From Streptomyces sp. HSG2 (GTDB lineage Bacteria; Actinomycetota; Actinomycetes; Streptomycetales; Streptomycetaceae): a DNA stretch of 64,000 bases. The translations under genes and the position numbers were made by a program. A model generated the notes under the pieces. The model was not told the DNA's origin and made no database searches. It saw only the letters and a list, made by a program, of their open reading frames with translations. The DNA lies in NCBI RefSeq assembly GCF_016598575.1, contig NZ_CP066801.1, forward strand, positions 3,906,001-3,970,000. Direction: 5' to 3'. Positions 44,982 to 52,347 of the stretch are shown here, piece after piece. Each line of letters starts with the position of its first letter. Position 1 is the first letter of the stretch.

Positions 44982-45819
44982 GTGGTCCTCCAGGAAGCGA
45001 GGGTGGCTCCGGTGAGTCGGCGGCTCATCACGGAGGTCATCGCCCAGAAGACGCGGGATCGGGAGGAGGCGGGCCGGTGTTCGTAGTCGCGTACGAGACG
45101 GCGGTAGAACATCAGGATCCCGTTCGTCTGCTCCACGATCCACCGCTTGGCCTGCACGACGAAGCCCTTGCCGGCCGGGTTGCGCTCGACGATCTCGACG
45201 TCGATGCCCACGTTCTTGCCGTGATCGACGACCTTCTTCTTGAAGCCCTGGTCGACCAGGGCTTTGGCCACGGTGTCGCACTGCCCGGCGACACCGTCCA
45301 GCAGGGCGATGCCGGCGGTGTTCTCGTGCGCGGAGGCGGGCAGGACGACGCAGTCCACGACCAGGCCCAGTACGTCCACGGCCAGGCATCTCTTCCTCCC
45401 GGCACCCTTTTCGCGGCGTCCTTGCCGGTCGTCGTGGCCGGGACGCCGACTGCGGCGTGGATGCTCTGCGTGTCCAGGATCACCAGGCTCGGGTCGGCTA
45501 ATCGTTTCCGCTTCTCTCGCAGATGCCAGCGCAGCAGGTCGTGAATGTCCTGGTCGGTGCCCTCGTCGCGCCAGAGGTAGAAGTAGTACTTCACCGCTCC
45601 GGGCGGGGGCATGTCGTGGGGCAGGAACTCCCACTGACACCCCGTGCGATTCTGGTAGAGGATGGCGTTCACGATCTCCCGCATCGCGTACTTCCCCTGA
45701 TGCCCGCTGACCGACGGATGCCGGGCCTTCCACGCCGTGATCACGGGTTCGACGAGCTCCCACTGCTCATCGGTGAGATCACTCGGGTACGGCTTGCGCA
45801 TGCTCATGCCACAACCCAA
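44978..45819 (-). pseudogene. IS5-family transposase, one-base frameshift
   Basis: The N-terminal half reads MSMRKPYPSDLTDEQWELVEPVI to KDAAKRVPG. After a lost C near 45399 the frame moves and the second half (KRCLAVDVLGLVVDCVVLPA and on to TGATLASWRTT) is read in another frame. Copy 3 has the same sequence without the deletion. The DDE residues are present but on separate frames, so this copy needs transposase from copy 3. Confidence 0.87.
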
Positions 45820-45937
45820 GCGAACCCCGAACGCCTGACCGGCAACGATGCCCCAACGTCACACCATCGAGCGATGACAAGACCGACAGAACGCCACATA
45901 CCGCACTCTCACATCCAGTTGTGAGGGGGCCTTTCCT

Positions 45938-46357
45938 ATGCAGGACGCGATACCGACCACTCGACTGCCGAGGTGGATGCCCATCGGCAACGAGCCGGAG
46001 TTGTGTCCCGCCGGTACGTGGTGGGACGCCATCCGCGCGCCTGAGCACGTGGGCCGCAGGGCTGTAGAACTCATCGAGGAGCAGGGGCTGCCCGTGGGGT
46101 CCGCCATCCTCGACGAGGGCGGCCGTGAACCACGTATGTACTTCTTGACGCCGGTCGGCACTGCGGCGCGGTGGGGGGAACCGGGCACCGTCGCGCTGGG
46201 ACTGTCCTGCCACGTCCTGGTCCCGCCAGCCAAACACACATCCGGGCCCGGACTGTACTGGCACCGCCTCCCCACGAGCCCTCGCGCCCTGGCCGCACCT
46301 GACTTGCTTCACCGTGTCCTGATCAAGGCGCGCAGGGAGCGCGAAGGCACCCTCTAG
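45938..46357 (+). CDS. Conserved hypothetical protein of the radical SAM operon
   Basis: A 139-residue protein I do not recognise. It starts at ATG with GAGGGGG 10 nt upstream, 29 bp after the end of IS5 copy 2. Features: early ELCPAGTWWDAIRAPEHVGRR, central EGGREPRMYFLTPVGTAARWGEPG, and TSGPGLYWHRLPTSPRALA. It has no signal peptide and no membrane helix. The W-rich, G-P-G layout recalls small proteins found beside XRE-type regulators and bifunctional primase N-domains in Streptomyces, a weak resemblance only. Confidence 0.6.
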   Translation: MQDAIPTTRLPRWMPIGNEPELCPAGTWWDAIRAPEHVGRRAVELIEEQGLPVGSAILDEGGREPRMYFLTPVGTAARWGEPGTVALGLSCHVLVPPAKHTSGPGLYWHRLPTSPRALAAPDLLHRVLIKARREREGTL

Positions 46358-46528
46358 GACTCGCTCCGCGGCCCAGGCTCATCGGCTCTGAAAGTTGTAC
46401 CGCCGTGCTCCGTCGCCGCGGAGCGGTTAGACGCCGCCTCACCCGACTCCCCGTGGGGCGGTCCCCGCCGGTCCCCGGCGGAGGCAAGTGGTCGCTACAG
46501 CACATCCGACACACAGAGAGGATCAGCC

Positions 46529-46885
46529 ATGCCTCAAGCCAGGCGAGAGAAGAAGGATCACCTCATCTACGCGGACGTCGTGGACTCCAAGTCCAAGGCG
46601 GGCGTGTGGATGGGGGAGCGTGCCTCCTTCCAGGAGAAGCAGGGCCGCATTATGGAGGCCCTCAAGGAGCGGACCGACTGGGTCGAGCTGAAGGACGCGG
46701 TCATGGTCATCGGCACCGACCCGGCCGGCATCACGGTCATCGTGCCGAACCCGACGCTGCCCGGCGTGATCGTCCTCGCTGACGGTGGCTCCCCGGCCAC
46801 CTCTGCGAAGCTCCAGGCCGCCGCCGAGGAGCAGGTCCGCGAGGTCATGGGCGAACTCGGGATCGCCGAGGAAACGGCGGCCTAA
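46529..46885 (+). CDS. Small acidic/basic hypothetical protein, possible radical SAM substrate
   Basis: A 118-residue soluble protein directly ahead of the radical SAM gene (5 nt apart), start ATG after GAGAGGA. The N-terminus is basic (PQARREKKDHLIYADVVDSK), the middle contains MEALKERTDWVELKDAVMVIG, then PNPTLPGVIVLADGG, and the end is acidic helix (EEQVREVMGELGIAEE). It is too long and too structured for a typical short RiPP precursor but is the only small protein beside the two maturases, so it is a candidate substrate or scaffold. Function unknown. Confidence 0.6.
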   Translation: MPQARREKKDHLIYADVVDSKSKAGVWMGERASFQEKQGRIMEALKERTDWVELKDAVMVIGTDPAGITVIVPNPTLPGVIVLADGGSPATSAKLQAAAEEQVREVMGELGIAEETAA

Positions 46886-46890
46886 GCACC

Positions 46891-48192
46891 ATGGCCGTCC
46901 CCCGGATGCTGTGGGGGAAGTACTTCCAGTACGAGCGGGACGGGGAAGCGGTTCTCCTCGACCCGGTCACGCTGGACAGTGTGTTCATCGACTCCGGCGA
47001 GGTCCACGACCTCGCCGGGGTCCCCCCGACCGCGACCCATGAAGCCCTCGCAGGGCTCGGCTTCACCCCGGACGGCCCCGTGGCCGACCGGCGCGAAGCA
47101 CTCCATGACCGTCTTCGACTCCTCGGCCTCGACGCCACTCCCGGCCGTGTCAGCGGCCTCCGCGTAGTCCTCACCGACCGCTGCAACATGGCCTGCACCT
47201 ACTGCTTCGTCGATACGAACACCGGCAAGCCGGACATGACGAAGGAAGAGCTCTCGGAGGGGCTGGAGTTCCTGTTCGAGCAGAACGCCGGGCAGGAAGA
47301 GGTGTCCATCCAATGGTTCGGCGGCGAGCCGACCATCCGCTTCGACCTCATGCGCTACGGCGACCAACTCGCCGACACCCTCGCCGACCGCTACGACGTG
47401 GCGCGGGTGCGGCGTACGGTCGTCACCAACGGCGCCCGTCTGACCGACGAGGCCCTCGACCACTTCGTCGCCTACGAGTACGGGGTCGGCATCTCCATCG
47501 ACGGCCCCCCGGGCGTCAACTCCGCGAACAGGCTGCTGCTCGGCGGGCAGCCCGCGGACGACCGGATTCGCCGCAACGTCGCGCGGTTCGTCGAGGCTGA
47601 AGGGCTGCACGTGGGCTGTAACCTCACCCCGACATCCGCCAACATCGGGCGCCTCGCAGAAACCGTCCGGTGGATCATCGATGACCTTGGGCTGAAGTTC
47701 ATCTACGTCAACACGCCCATCCCGACCGGGGGCCGGTGGCGGGTCAAGGGCGCGGACCTGGCCCGGGAACTATACGAGGCCCGGCTGGCCGCCCTGGGAC
47801 GGGGCGGGATGCTGTTCTCGGTCCTCGACCGGGCCTTCCAGGCCCTCGACACGCGGCGGCCGATGCTGTTCGACCACATGCAGGGCGACCGCAGCCTGAA
47901 CGCCGCCCTGCTGCGTGGCAACCGGGTAAGCCTGTGCGACATCAACTTCACCGAGCCGTCGTTCCTGCACACCCTCGACGAGCTGCGGGCCGATTCCGGC
48001 CTCCTGGCCGGCGTGGCGAAGAACGTCGCACCGATCCCCGAGTGCGGGAACTGCCCGGCGCTGGCCATATGCGGTGGGCCGTCCCGCAACGAACAGGCCC
48101 TCATCGGCGGTGGCACCCCGGACCCTGAGATGTGCGCCTTCTACAGGAGCACCGTGGACATCGCGGTGTGGGACAACACGGGGGTGCAATGA
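46891..48192 (+). CDS. Radical SAM/SPASM enzyme
   Basis: A 433-residue protein. An N-terminal about 60-residue domain (MLWGKYFQYERDGEAVLLDPV) may be a PqqD-like/RRE peptide-binding part. The radical SAM cluster motif is CNMACTYC (Cys98, Cys102, Cys105), followed by FGGEPTIRFDL and an SAM-barrel GVGISIDGPPGVNS. The C-terminal SPASM-type cysteines lie around SLCDINFTE, IPECGNCPALAICGGPSRNE and DPEMCAFY, enough for auxiliary 4Fe-4S clusters. Family enzymes modify peptides or proteins (thioether, C-C or epimer bonds). It overlaps the next radical SAM gene by 4 nt. Confidence 0.88.
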   Translation: MAVPRMLWGKYFQYERDGEAVLLDPVTLDSVFIDSGEVHDLAGVPPTATHEALAGLGFTPDGPVADRREALHDRLRLLGLDATPGRVSGLRVVLTDRCNMACTYCFVDTNTGKPDMTKEELSEGLEFLFEQNAGQEEVSIQWFGGEPTIRFDLMRYGDQLADTLADRYDVARVRRTVVTNGARLTDEALDHFVAYEYGVGISIDGPPGVNSANRLLLGGQPADDRIRRNVARFVEAEGLHVGCNLTPTSANIGRLAETVRWIIDDLGLKFIYVNTPIPTGGRWRVKGADLARELYEARLAALGRGGMLFSVLDRAFQALDTRRPMLFDHMQGDRSLNAALLRGNRVSLCDINFTEPSFLHTLDELRADSGLLAGVAKNVAPIPECGNCPALAICGGPSRNEQALIGGGTPDPEMCAFYRSTVDIAVWDNTGVQ

Positions 48193-49094
48193 GCACCCCA
48201 GTCCGCACGGCCCTGGTGTCCACCGCCGGACACTGCAAGGTGGCCTGTGGGTTCTGCTTCCGGGCCGACCGTGCGCATGGCTTCCTCGACACCGCCACCT
48301 ACACCCGCACCCTGTCCCGGCTGAAGGAGACGGGTGTGGAGGGGGTGTGCCTGACCGGAGGGGAGCCGACTCACCATCCCGAACTCAGGCAACTCGTCCG
48401 GCTCGCTCTACAGTTCGGCATGGCGGTATCGATGGTGACCTCGGCTCGCACCGTAGCCGAGGTGACCGCCCTCTCCCGGGTGGCGCACCTGCTGACCAAC
48501 GTCACCGTCTCCGCCGACTCACAGGGCGCGATGCTGATGGGGCGCACCACACGGACAGCGGCCTCGGCGATCGAAACACTGCGCGTGATCAGCACCGACA
48601 CGAAGATCCTGCACGTCACCTGCTGGGGCCTGAAAGACGGTGAGTGCAGGGAGATGGCCGACCTCGTGGCCGAGGCAGAGGTGGAGGTCCAGTTCAGCCC
48701 CGTCGTCCTCGACGAGCGCAGTCTGCGCCGAGACGGCAAATCGGTGCAGGACTATCTGGTGCAGCAGCGTCTCGACGCTGACGTGCTGGGCCGCTACTTC
48801 GAACTGTCCGACCGGTACCGGGCCTACTTGGGCGAGCTGCGGGATCTGCAACTGCCGACGACCGGGGGTGAGCGGTGGTCGTGCCGCTCGGCGACCGCTT
48901 ACGTGTCCGCTGACGGTCACATACGGCGGTGTCCGTACGGGCGGGCTTCGGTCAGCGTCCACGCGCCCCGGGCCGCGATCAGACGGTTCCTGATCGAACC
49001 GGCGCAGGACCGCGTGACCCCGGACTGCGCTGCCATCTGCCGTTCCTCCGCCGCGTCCGACGACGCGAGTGCCTCATGCACCGCGCTGGCGTGA
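48189..49094 (+). CDS. Second radical SAM enzyme
   Basis: About 301 residues from the ATG that overlaps the SPASM gene stop (ATGA). The cluster motif is CKVACGFC (Cys16, Cys20, Cys23), followed by GVCLTGGEPTHHP. A C-terminal region with Cys residues around RWSCRSATAYVSADGHIRRCPYG and TPDCAAIC suggests one auxiliary cluster. A partner of the first enzyme in one pathway is the natural reading. No cobalamin-binding domain is present. Confidence 0.86.
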   Translation: MSTPVRTALVSTAGHCKVACGFCFRADRAHGFLDTATYTRTLSRLKETGVEGVCLTGGEPTHHPELRQLVRLALQFGMAVSMVTSARTVAEVTALSRVAHLLTNVTVSADSQGAMLMGRTTRTAASAIETLRVISTDTKILHVTCWGLKDGECREMADLVAEAEVEVQFSPVVLDERSLRRDGKSVQDYLVQQRLDADVLGRYFELSDRYRAYLGELRDLQLPTTGGERWSCRSATAYVSADGHIRRCPYGRASVSVHAPRAAIRRFLIEPAQDRVTPDCAAICRSSAASDDASASCTALA

Positions 49095-49119
49095 GGACGG
49101 CCCGACGTACACGACTCCT

Positions 49120-49902
49120 ATGGACCGCGCTATGACGATCACGACACCCGACGACTTCACCCACCGATGGCGACAGCCTCCGAACTTCCCGATAGAGGTC
49201 GCCTTCGACTACCTGTTCCTGCCGACCGTTGACATTCTGGACCACGTCCGCAAGGACGAGGAGGTCCGGTTCACCATCCTCGGAGACGACGACTGGCAGG
49301 TGCGTATGGACCGCACCGCCGCCTTCCGCACCGCGCCGATCGAGGAGATCGTCACCTGGCCGTTTCGGCTGGTGCACTTCAACCTCAGCCGCTTCTACGA
49401 CGACGTCCTGGACAGTTTCCAGGACGAGGTCATGGTCCCCTGGCGCACCCACCTGTCCGCTCGCGGCTTCACCTGGCAGCGCTTGGCGCCGATCCTGTTC
49501 CTGTCCACCGAGGGCGCGTCCTCGACGTATCACAACGACAACTCACACGGCCTGGTCTGGCAGGTCCATGGCACCAAGACGTTCCACAGCTACCTCGACC
49601 CCGACAAGCATCTGTCGGCAGACGCGGCGGTCATCGGCGAGACCACCGGGGAGGAGCCGCCCGAGCACGACGCGGCCGAGCGCCAGTCAGTGGCCATGCA
49701 CCCCGGCGACCAGCTGTGGAGCCATGCCCTGACGCCACACTGGGTCACCACCGAGTCAGCGCTCGCCATGAGCGTCACCCTCTCCCACGGCGGTCTCTGT
49801 CACCAGGGCCGCTACTCCGAGCGGGAGCTGGCGCTGCGGGCCTACTGGGACAAGAACCCCGCAGAGGCATGGACGCATGACCTCCGCAACGTCCGCTACT
49901 GA
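49120..49902 (+). CDS. JmjC/cupin-like Fe(II)/2-oxoglutarate oxygenase
   Basis: About 260 residues (start uncertain: ATG 49120 or 49132; ATG 49069 would overlap the previous gene by 26 nt). The iron-binding HxD lies in STYHNDNSHGLVWQVHGTKTF, and the distal His in LTPHWVTTESA after HPGDQLWSH. This matches cupin-like/JmjC hydroxylases that hydroxylate amino-acid side chains, including those of peptides in RiPP pathways. It is the last gene of the operon and ends 5 nt before a strong terminator. Confidence 0.75.
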   Translation: MDRAMTITTPDDFTHRWRQPPNFPIEVAFDYLFLPTVDILDHVRKDEEVRFTILGDDDWQVRMDRTAAFRTAPIEEIVTWPFRLVHFNLSRFYDDVLDSFQDEVMVPWRTHLSARGFTWQRLAPILFLSTEGASSTYHNDNSHGLVWQVHGTKTFHSYLDPDKHLSADAAVIGETTGEEPPEHDAAERQSVAMHPGDQLWSHALTPHWVTTESALAMSVTLSHGGLCHQGRYSERELALRAYWDKNPAEAWTHDLRNVRY

Positions 49903-49906
49903 GACC

Positions 49907-49948
49907 GCGCCCCACGACACGAGGCACCTGGCCCGTGTCGTGGGGCGC
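49907..49948. terminator. Strong hairpin terminator between convergent operons
   Basis: The 15-bp perfect inverted repeat GCGCCCCACGACACG (49907-49921) and its complement (49934-49948) have a 12-nt loop. It lies between the oxygenase (plus) and the aspartyl-tRNA synthetase (minus) stops and would terminate transcription from both sides. Confidence 0.85.
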
Positions 49949-49961
49949 AGCCAGCGAGAGG

Positions 49962-51272
49962 CTACGGCGTGAGCCGGTTCGGGCCGCGGAAGAGGAAGCT
50001 GGCCTCGCGGATCGACTCCAGGCCGAGCAACACCATCAGTACTCGTCCGAGACCCATGCCCAGACCGCCGTGCGGCGGGCACCCGTACCGGAACGCGTTC
50101 AGGTAGTCCTGCATCGGCTCAGGGCTCATGCCCTTCTCGGCAGCCTGCTTCAGCAGCACGTCATACCGGTGCTCGCGCTGCGCGCCGGTGGTGACCTCCA
50201 GCCCCTTCCAGAGGAGGTCGAAGCTCAGGGTCACACTCGGGTTGTCGGCCGGCCGCATGTGATAAAAGGGCCGGATGCTCACGGGGTAGTGCGTGATGAA
50301 CACGAACTCGTGACCAGTGGCCTGCTGGATGTGAGCACTGATGCTCCGCTCGCCCTCCGGGTCCAGGTCTTCCTTGATCCCTTCCGGGTCCCAACCGCCC
50401 TTGCGTAGGATCTCCTGCGCCTCGGCCATGGTGATACGGGGGAAGGGCGTCGTGGGAACGGTGATCTCCACACCGAACTGCTCTCGAATGGCCTCGCCGT
50501 GGGCATCGGCGACCTTGGCGATCGCGTGGGCGAGCATCCGCTCCTCGAAGGCCATGACGTCCTCGACGTCGTCGATCCAGGCCAGCTCGACGTCGACACC
50601 GGTGAACTCGGTGGCGTGCCGGGAGGTGAACGAGGGCTCGGCGCGGAAGACCGGGCCGATCTCGAAGACCTTGTCGATCCCACCCGAGATGGCCATCTGC
50701 TTGTAGAACTGCGGCGACTGCGCCAGGTAGGCACTGCGGCCGAAATAGCCGAGCTCGAAGACTTCGGCGCCGGACTCGGAGGCGGTGCCCATGAGCTTGG
50801 GGGTGTGCATCTCCGTGGCACCCTGCGCGTAGGCGTACTCACGCATTCCCTGCTCCAGGGTGGTCTGCACAGCGAACATCATCTGGGCGGCTGGCCGCTT
50901 GCGCACATCGAGGAAGCGCCAGTCGAGGCGCTGCTCCAGCCCTGTCTGCTCGTCGATCGGCAGCGGGGTCTCGGCCCGGTTCAAGACCTCGATCGACTCC
51001 GGGACCATTTCCAGGCCGCCGAGTTTCACCTGGGCAGCGTCCACGATCCGGCCGGTGATCTTGACGGCGGACTCAGGAGTGAGGGCTTCGAGCTGGGCCT
51101 CCAGCGGCCCGTCGTCACGCTTGTGGGTCACCTGTACCAGGCCGGTGCTGTCCCGCACGATGACGAACTGCATCTTGCGCTGTAGGCGGAGGGTGTTTAC
51201 CCATCCGCGGACGGTAACGGTACGGCCGACGTGTTCTCGCAGGTCGGAGACGTGTACGCGGCTTTGGATCAT
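49962..51272 (-). CDS. aspS: Aspartyl-tRNA synthetase, archaeal/eukaryal (AspS2) type
   Basis: A 436-residue class II synthetase: an N-terminal OB-fold anticodon-binding domain (RVHVSDLREHVGRTVTVRGWV), then the catalytic core with motif 2 (VFEIGPVFRAEPSFTSRHATEF) and motif 3 (GLGMGLGRVLMVLLGL). It lacks the bacterial GAD insertion, so it is the short archaeal-type enzyme, often non-discriminating (charging tRNA-Asp and tRNA-Asn). The bacterial-type AspRS is presumably elsewhere on the chromosome. The start ATG 51272 has GGAGGA upstream. A T-box leader with an Asp specifier precedes it, so it is induced when tRNA-Asp is uncharged. Possible roles are a backup or resistance enzyme, or supply of charged tRNA. 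Confidence 0.88.
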   Translation of the reverse strand: MIQSRVHVSDLREHVGRTVTVRGWVNTLRLQRKMQFVIVRDSTGLVQVTHKRDDGPLEAQLEALTPESAVKITGRIVDAAQVKLGGLEMVPESIEVLNRAETPLPIDEQTGLEQRLDWRFLDVRKRPAAQMMFAVQTTLEQGMREYAYAQGATEMHTPKLMGTASESGAEVFELGYFGRSAYLAQSPQFYKQMAISGGIDKVFEIGPVFRAEPSFTSRHATEFTGVDVELAWIDDVEDVMAFEERMLAHAIAKVADAHGEAIREQFGVEITVPTTPFPRITMAEAQEILRKGGWDPEGIKEDLDPEGERSISAHIQQATGHEFVFITHYPVSIRPFYHMRPADNPSVTLSFDLLWKGLEVTTGAQREHRYDVLLKQAAEKGMSPEPMQDYLNAFRYGCPPHGGLGMGLGRVLMVLLGLESIREASFLFRGPNRLTP

Positions 51273-51276
51273 TGCG

Positions 51277-51540
51277 GTCCTCCGAAGGACGTCGTCATGA
51301 TCCCTTGGGAGTGCGGGCGAGAAGGGCAACTCGCGGTGCCACCGCACTTTCGCCGCCACAGAGTGGCAGCCTCGTTCGGGCCCGGTGACGGGGGCCGGCC
51401 GGCGGGGCATTGGGCCAACAGGCGGGGGCCGTTCCTCCCCGCGCTCGGGAGGGTCTTCACCAGGGGGCGCGAGACCGCCTTCCCAGCTACCGGCGGCTCT
51501 CTCGGCTCGCGTGATCCCTGGCTACTTGTCTCCGTCAACG
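51277..51540 (-). ncRNA. T-box riboswitch, Asp specifier, probably translational
   Basis: On the minus strand, upstream of aspS: stem I base CGGAG/CTCC with ACAAGTAG on the 5' side (near 51531-51520), an upper stem CCAGGG..CCCTGG with CGCGAG..CTCGCG, and a 3' specifier loop GAAGACC whose GAC (51455-51453) is the Asp codon. The T-box bulge reads GTGGCACCGCG (51344-51334 region): UGGC fits tRNAs with a G discriminator, as tRNA-Asp has. GTGCGG pairs with CCGCAC around it. Near the start, GTCCTTC can pair with GGAGGAC, hiding the ribosome site, so uncharged tRNA-Asp would open translation. Confidence 0.82.
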
Positions 51541-51604
51541 CGTTGACCGGAAGGATACGGTTACCCCGAGTGCGTACGCAATCAAGGAAGAGTCAGCGAG
51601 TGTC

Positions 51605-52003
51605 TCAATCCATATGACCCGGCGGGGAGGGCACCCTGTCCTCGTAGCCGTCGATGTATTCGTCGCCGTTCAGGTGCGCCGCGATCTTCCCGATACCCCG
51701 CTCGCACCGGTACCGCGTCGCCCTGCCCGTCACTCCTTGCAACGCGCCCGCCTCGTCGTCTGGCAGGTCCGCGCCGTAGCGGAGGACAAGGGCCTGGCGT
51801 TCGGCGGGGGTGAGCGGGGCGGTCGCCCAGCCTCGCCGGATGTCGGCGAGGTGGGCGAACAGAATGCCCGCGGCCTTCGGGTCGACGGTGCCCTTCGGCA
51901 TGTCGGCGTCGGGCGCTGTCGGGTTGCGGATGCCGTACGCCGCTTCCTGGTCCCACACCGCCGGGAGGAGGTGCTCGACGAGTCGCCGGTCGTAGGCCGT
52001 CAC
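51605..52003 (-). CDS. Sigma-region-4-like small protein (phage-type operon)
   Basis: A 132-residue protein, start ATG 52003 overlapping the preceding stop by 4 nt. The second half (PLTPAERQALVLRYGADLPD, VTGRATRYRCERGIGKIAAHL) looks like a sigma-70 region 4 or other HTH of the form ERQALVLRY..RxxRRxIEKIA. It is the last gene of a minus-strand set of three with the metallophosphoesterase. Related sets are common in actinophages and integrated elements. Not recognised by name. Confidence 0.55.
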   Translation of the reverse strand: MTAYDRRLVEHLLPAVWDQEAAYGIRNPTAPDADMPKGTVDPKAAGILFAHLADIRRGWATAPLTPAERQALVLRYGADLPDDEAGALQGVTGRATRYRCERGIGKIAAHLNGDEYIDGYEDRVPSPPGHMD

Positions 52004-52347
52004 AGGCCACTCCTCTCCGCCTTGTGCCGGGCGGCCTCGTAGGAGACGTGTGCGGTGCGGTGCTTCGCCTCCGTCAGCCAGCGGTCCCGTAGGCGCTGGG
52101 ACAGCCAGCGGTGCAGAAGGCCGGCTCCCGCGTCGGCGAGGATCTGCCGTACGTAGGCAGCCCGCTCGGCCACGGTGATCACGGCCTCCTGGTAGGCGTC
52201 CTCGTATTCCAGCGTCAGCCCGTAGTCTCGGGCGAAGGCGCGGGCGACTGCCTGTACGACGCTCTCGACCTGCGGTTCGGCGAGAACGGACCAGTCGGCC
52301 GCCGCGACGGCTTCGGACGCGTCGAAGTCGGCGAGACGCAGACTCAT
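52000..52347 (-). CDS. Sigma-region-2-like small protein (phage-type operon)
   Basis: A 115-residue protein, ATG 52347 overlapping the metallophosphoesterase stop (ATGA) and itself overlapped by the next gene. LTLEYEDAYQEAVITVAERA and LLHRWLSQRLRDRWLTEAKH resemble the DAYQE-type core of sigma region 2. Together with the following gene it would form a split sigma-like pair. Unproven. Confidence 0.5.
   Translation of the reverse strand: MSLRLADFDASEAVAAADWSVLAEPQVESVVQAVARAFARDYGLTLEYEDAYQEAVITVAERAAYVRQILADAGAGLLHRWLSQRLRDRWLTEAKHRTAHVSYEAARHKAERSGL

Larger units (their letters stand above)
44480..45908 (-). mobile_element. IS5-family element, copy 2 (1429 bp, transposase frameshifted)
   Basis: GAGTGCGG at 44480 and CCGCACTC ending at 45908 are the terminal repeats; TCA follows both outer ends (44477-44479 and 45909-45911), perhaps the target duplication. 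It carries a transposase gene and a downstream passenger frame on the minus strand. It is one base shorter than copy 3, with CCC in place of CCCC at about 45398-45400. It separates the XRE regulator from the operon at 45938. Confidence 0.9.

Noticed and set aside
46358..46528. Short precursor peptide gene in the gap before the 118-residue protein
   Set aside because: No start codon with a ribosome site giving a credible small peptide in this stretch; only a GC-rich hairpin-like run.
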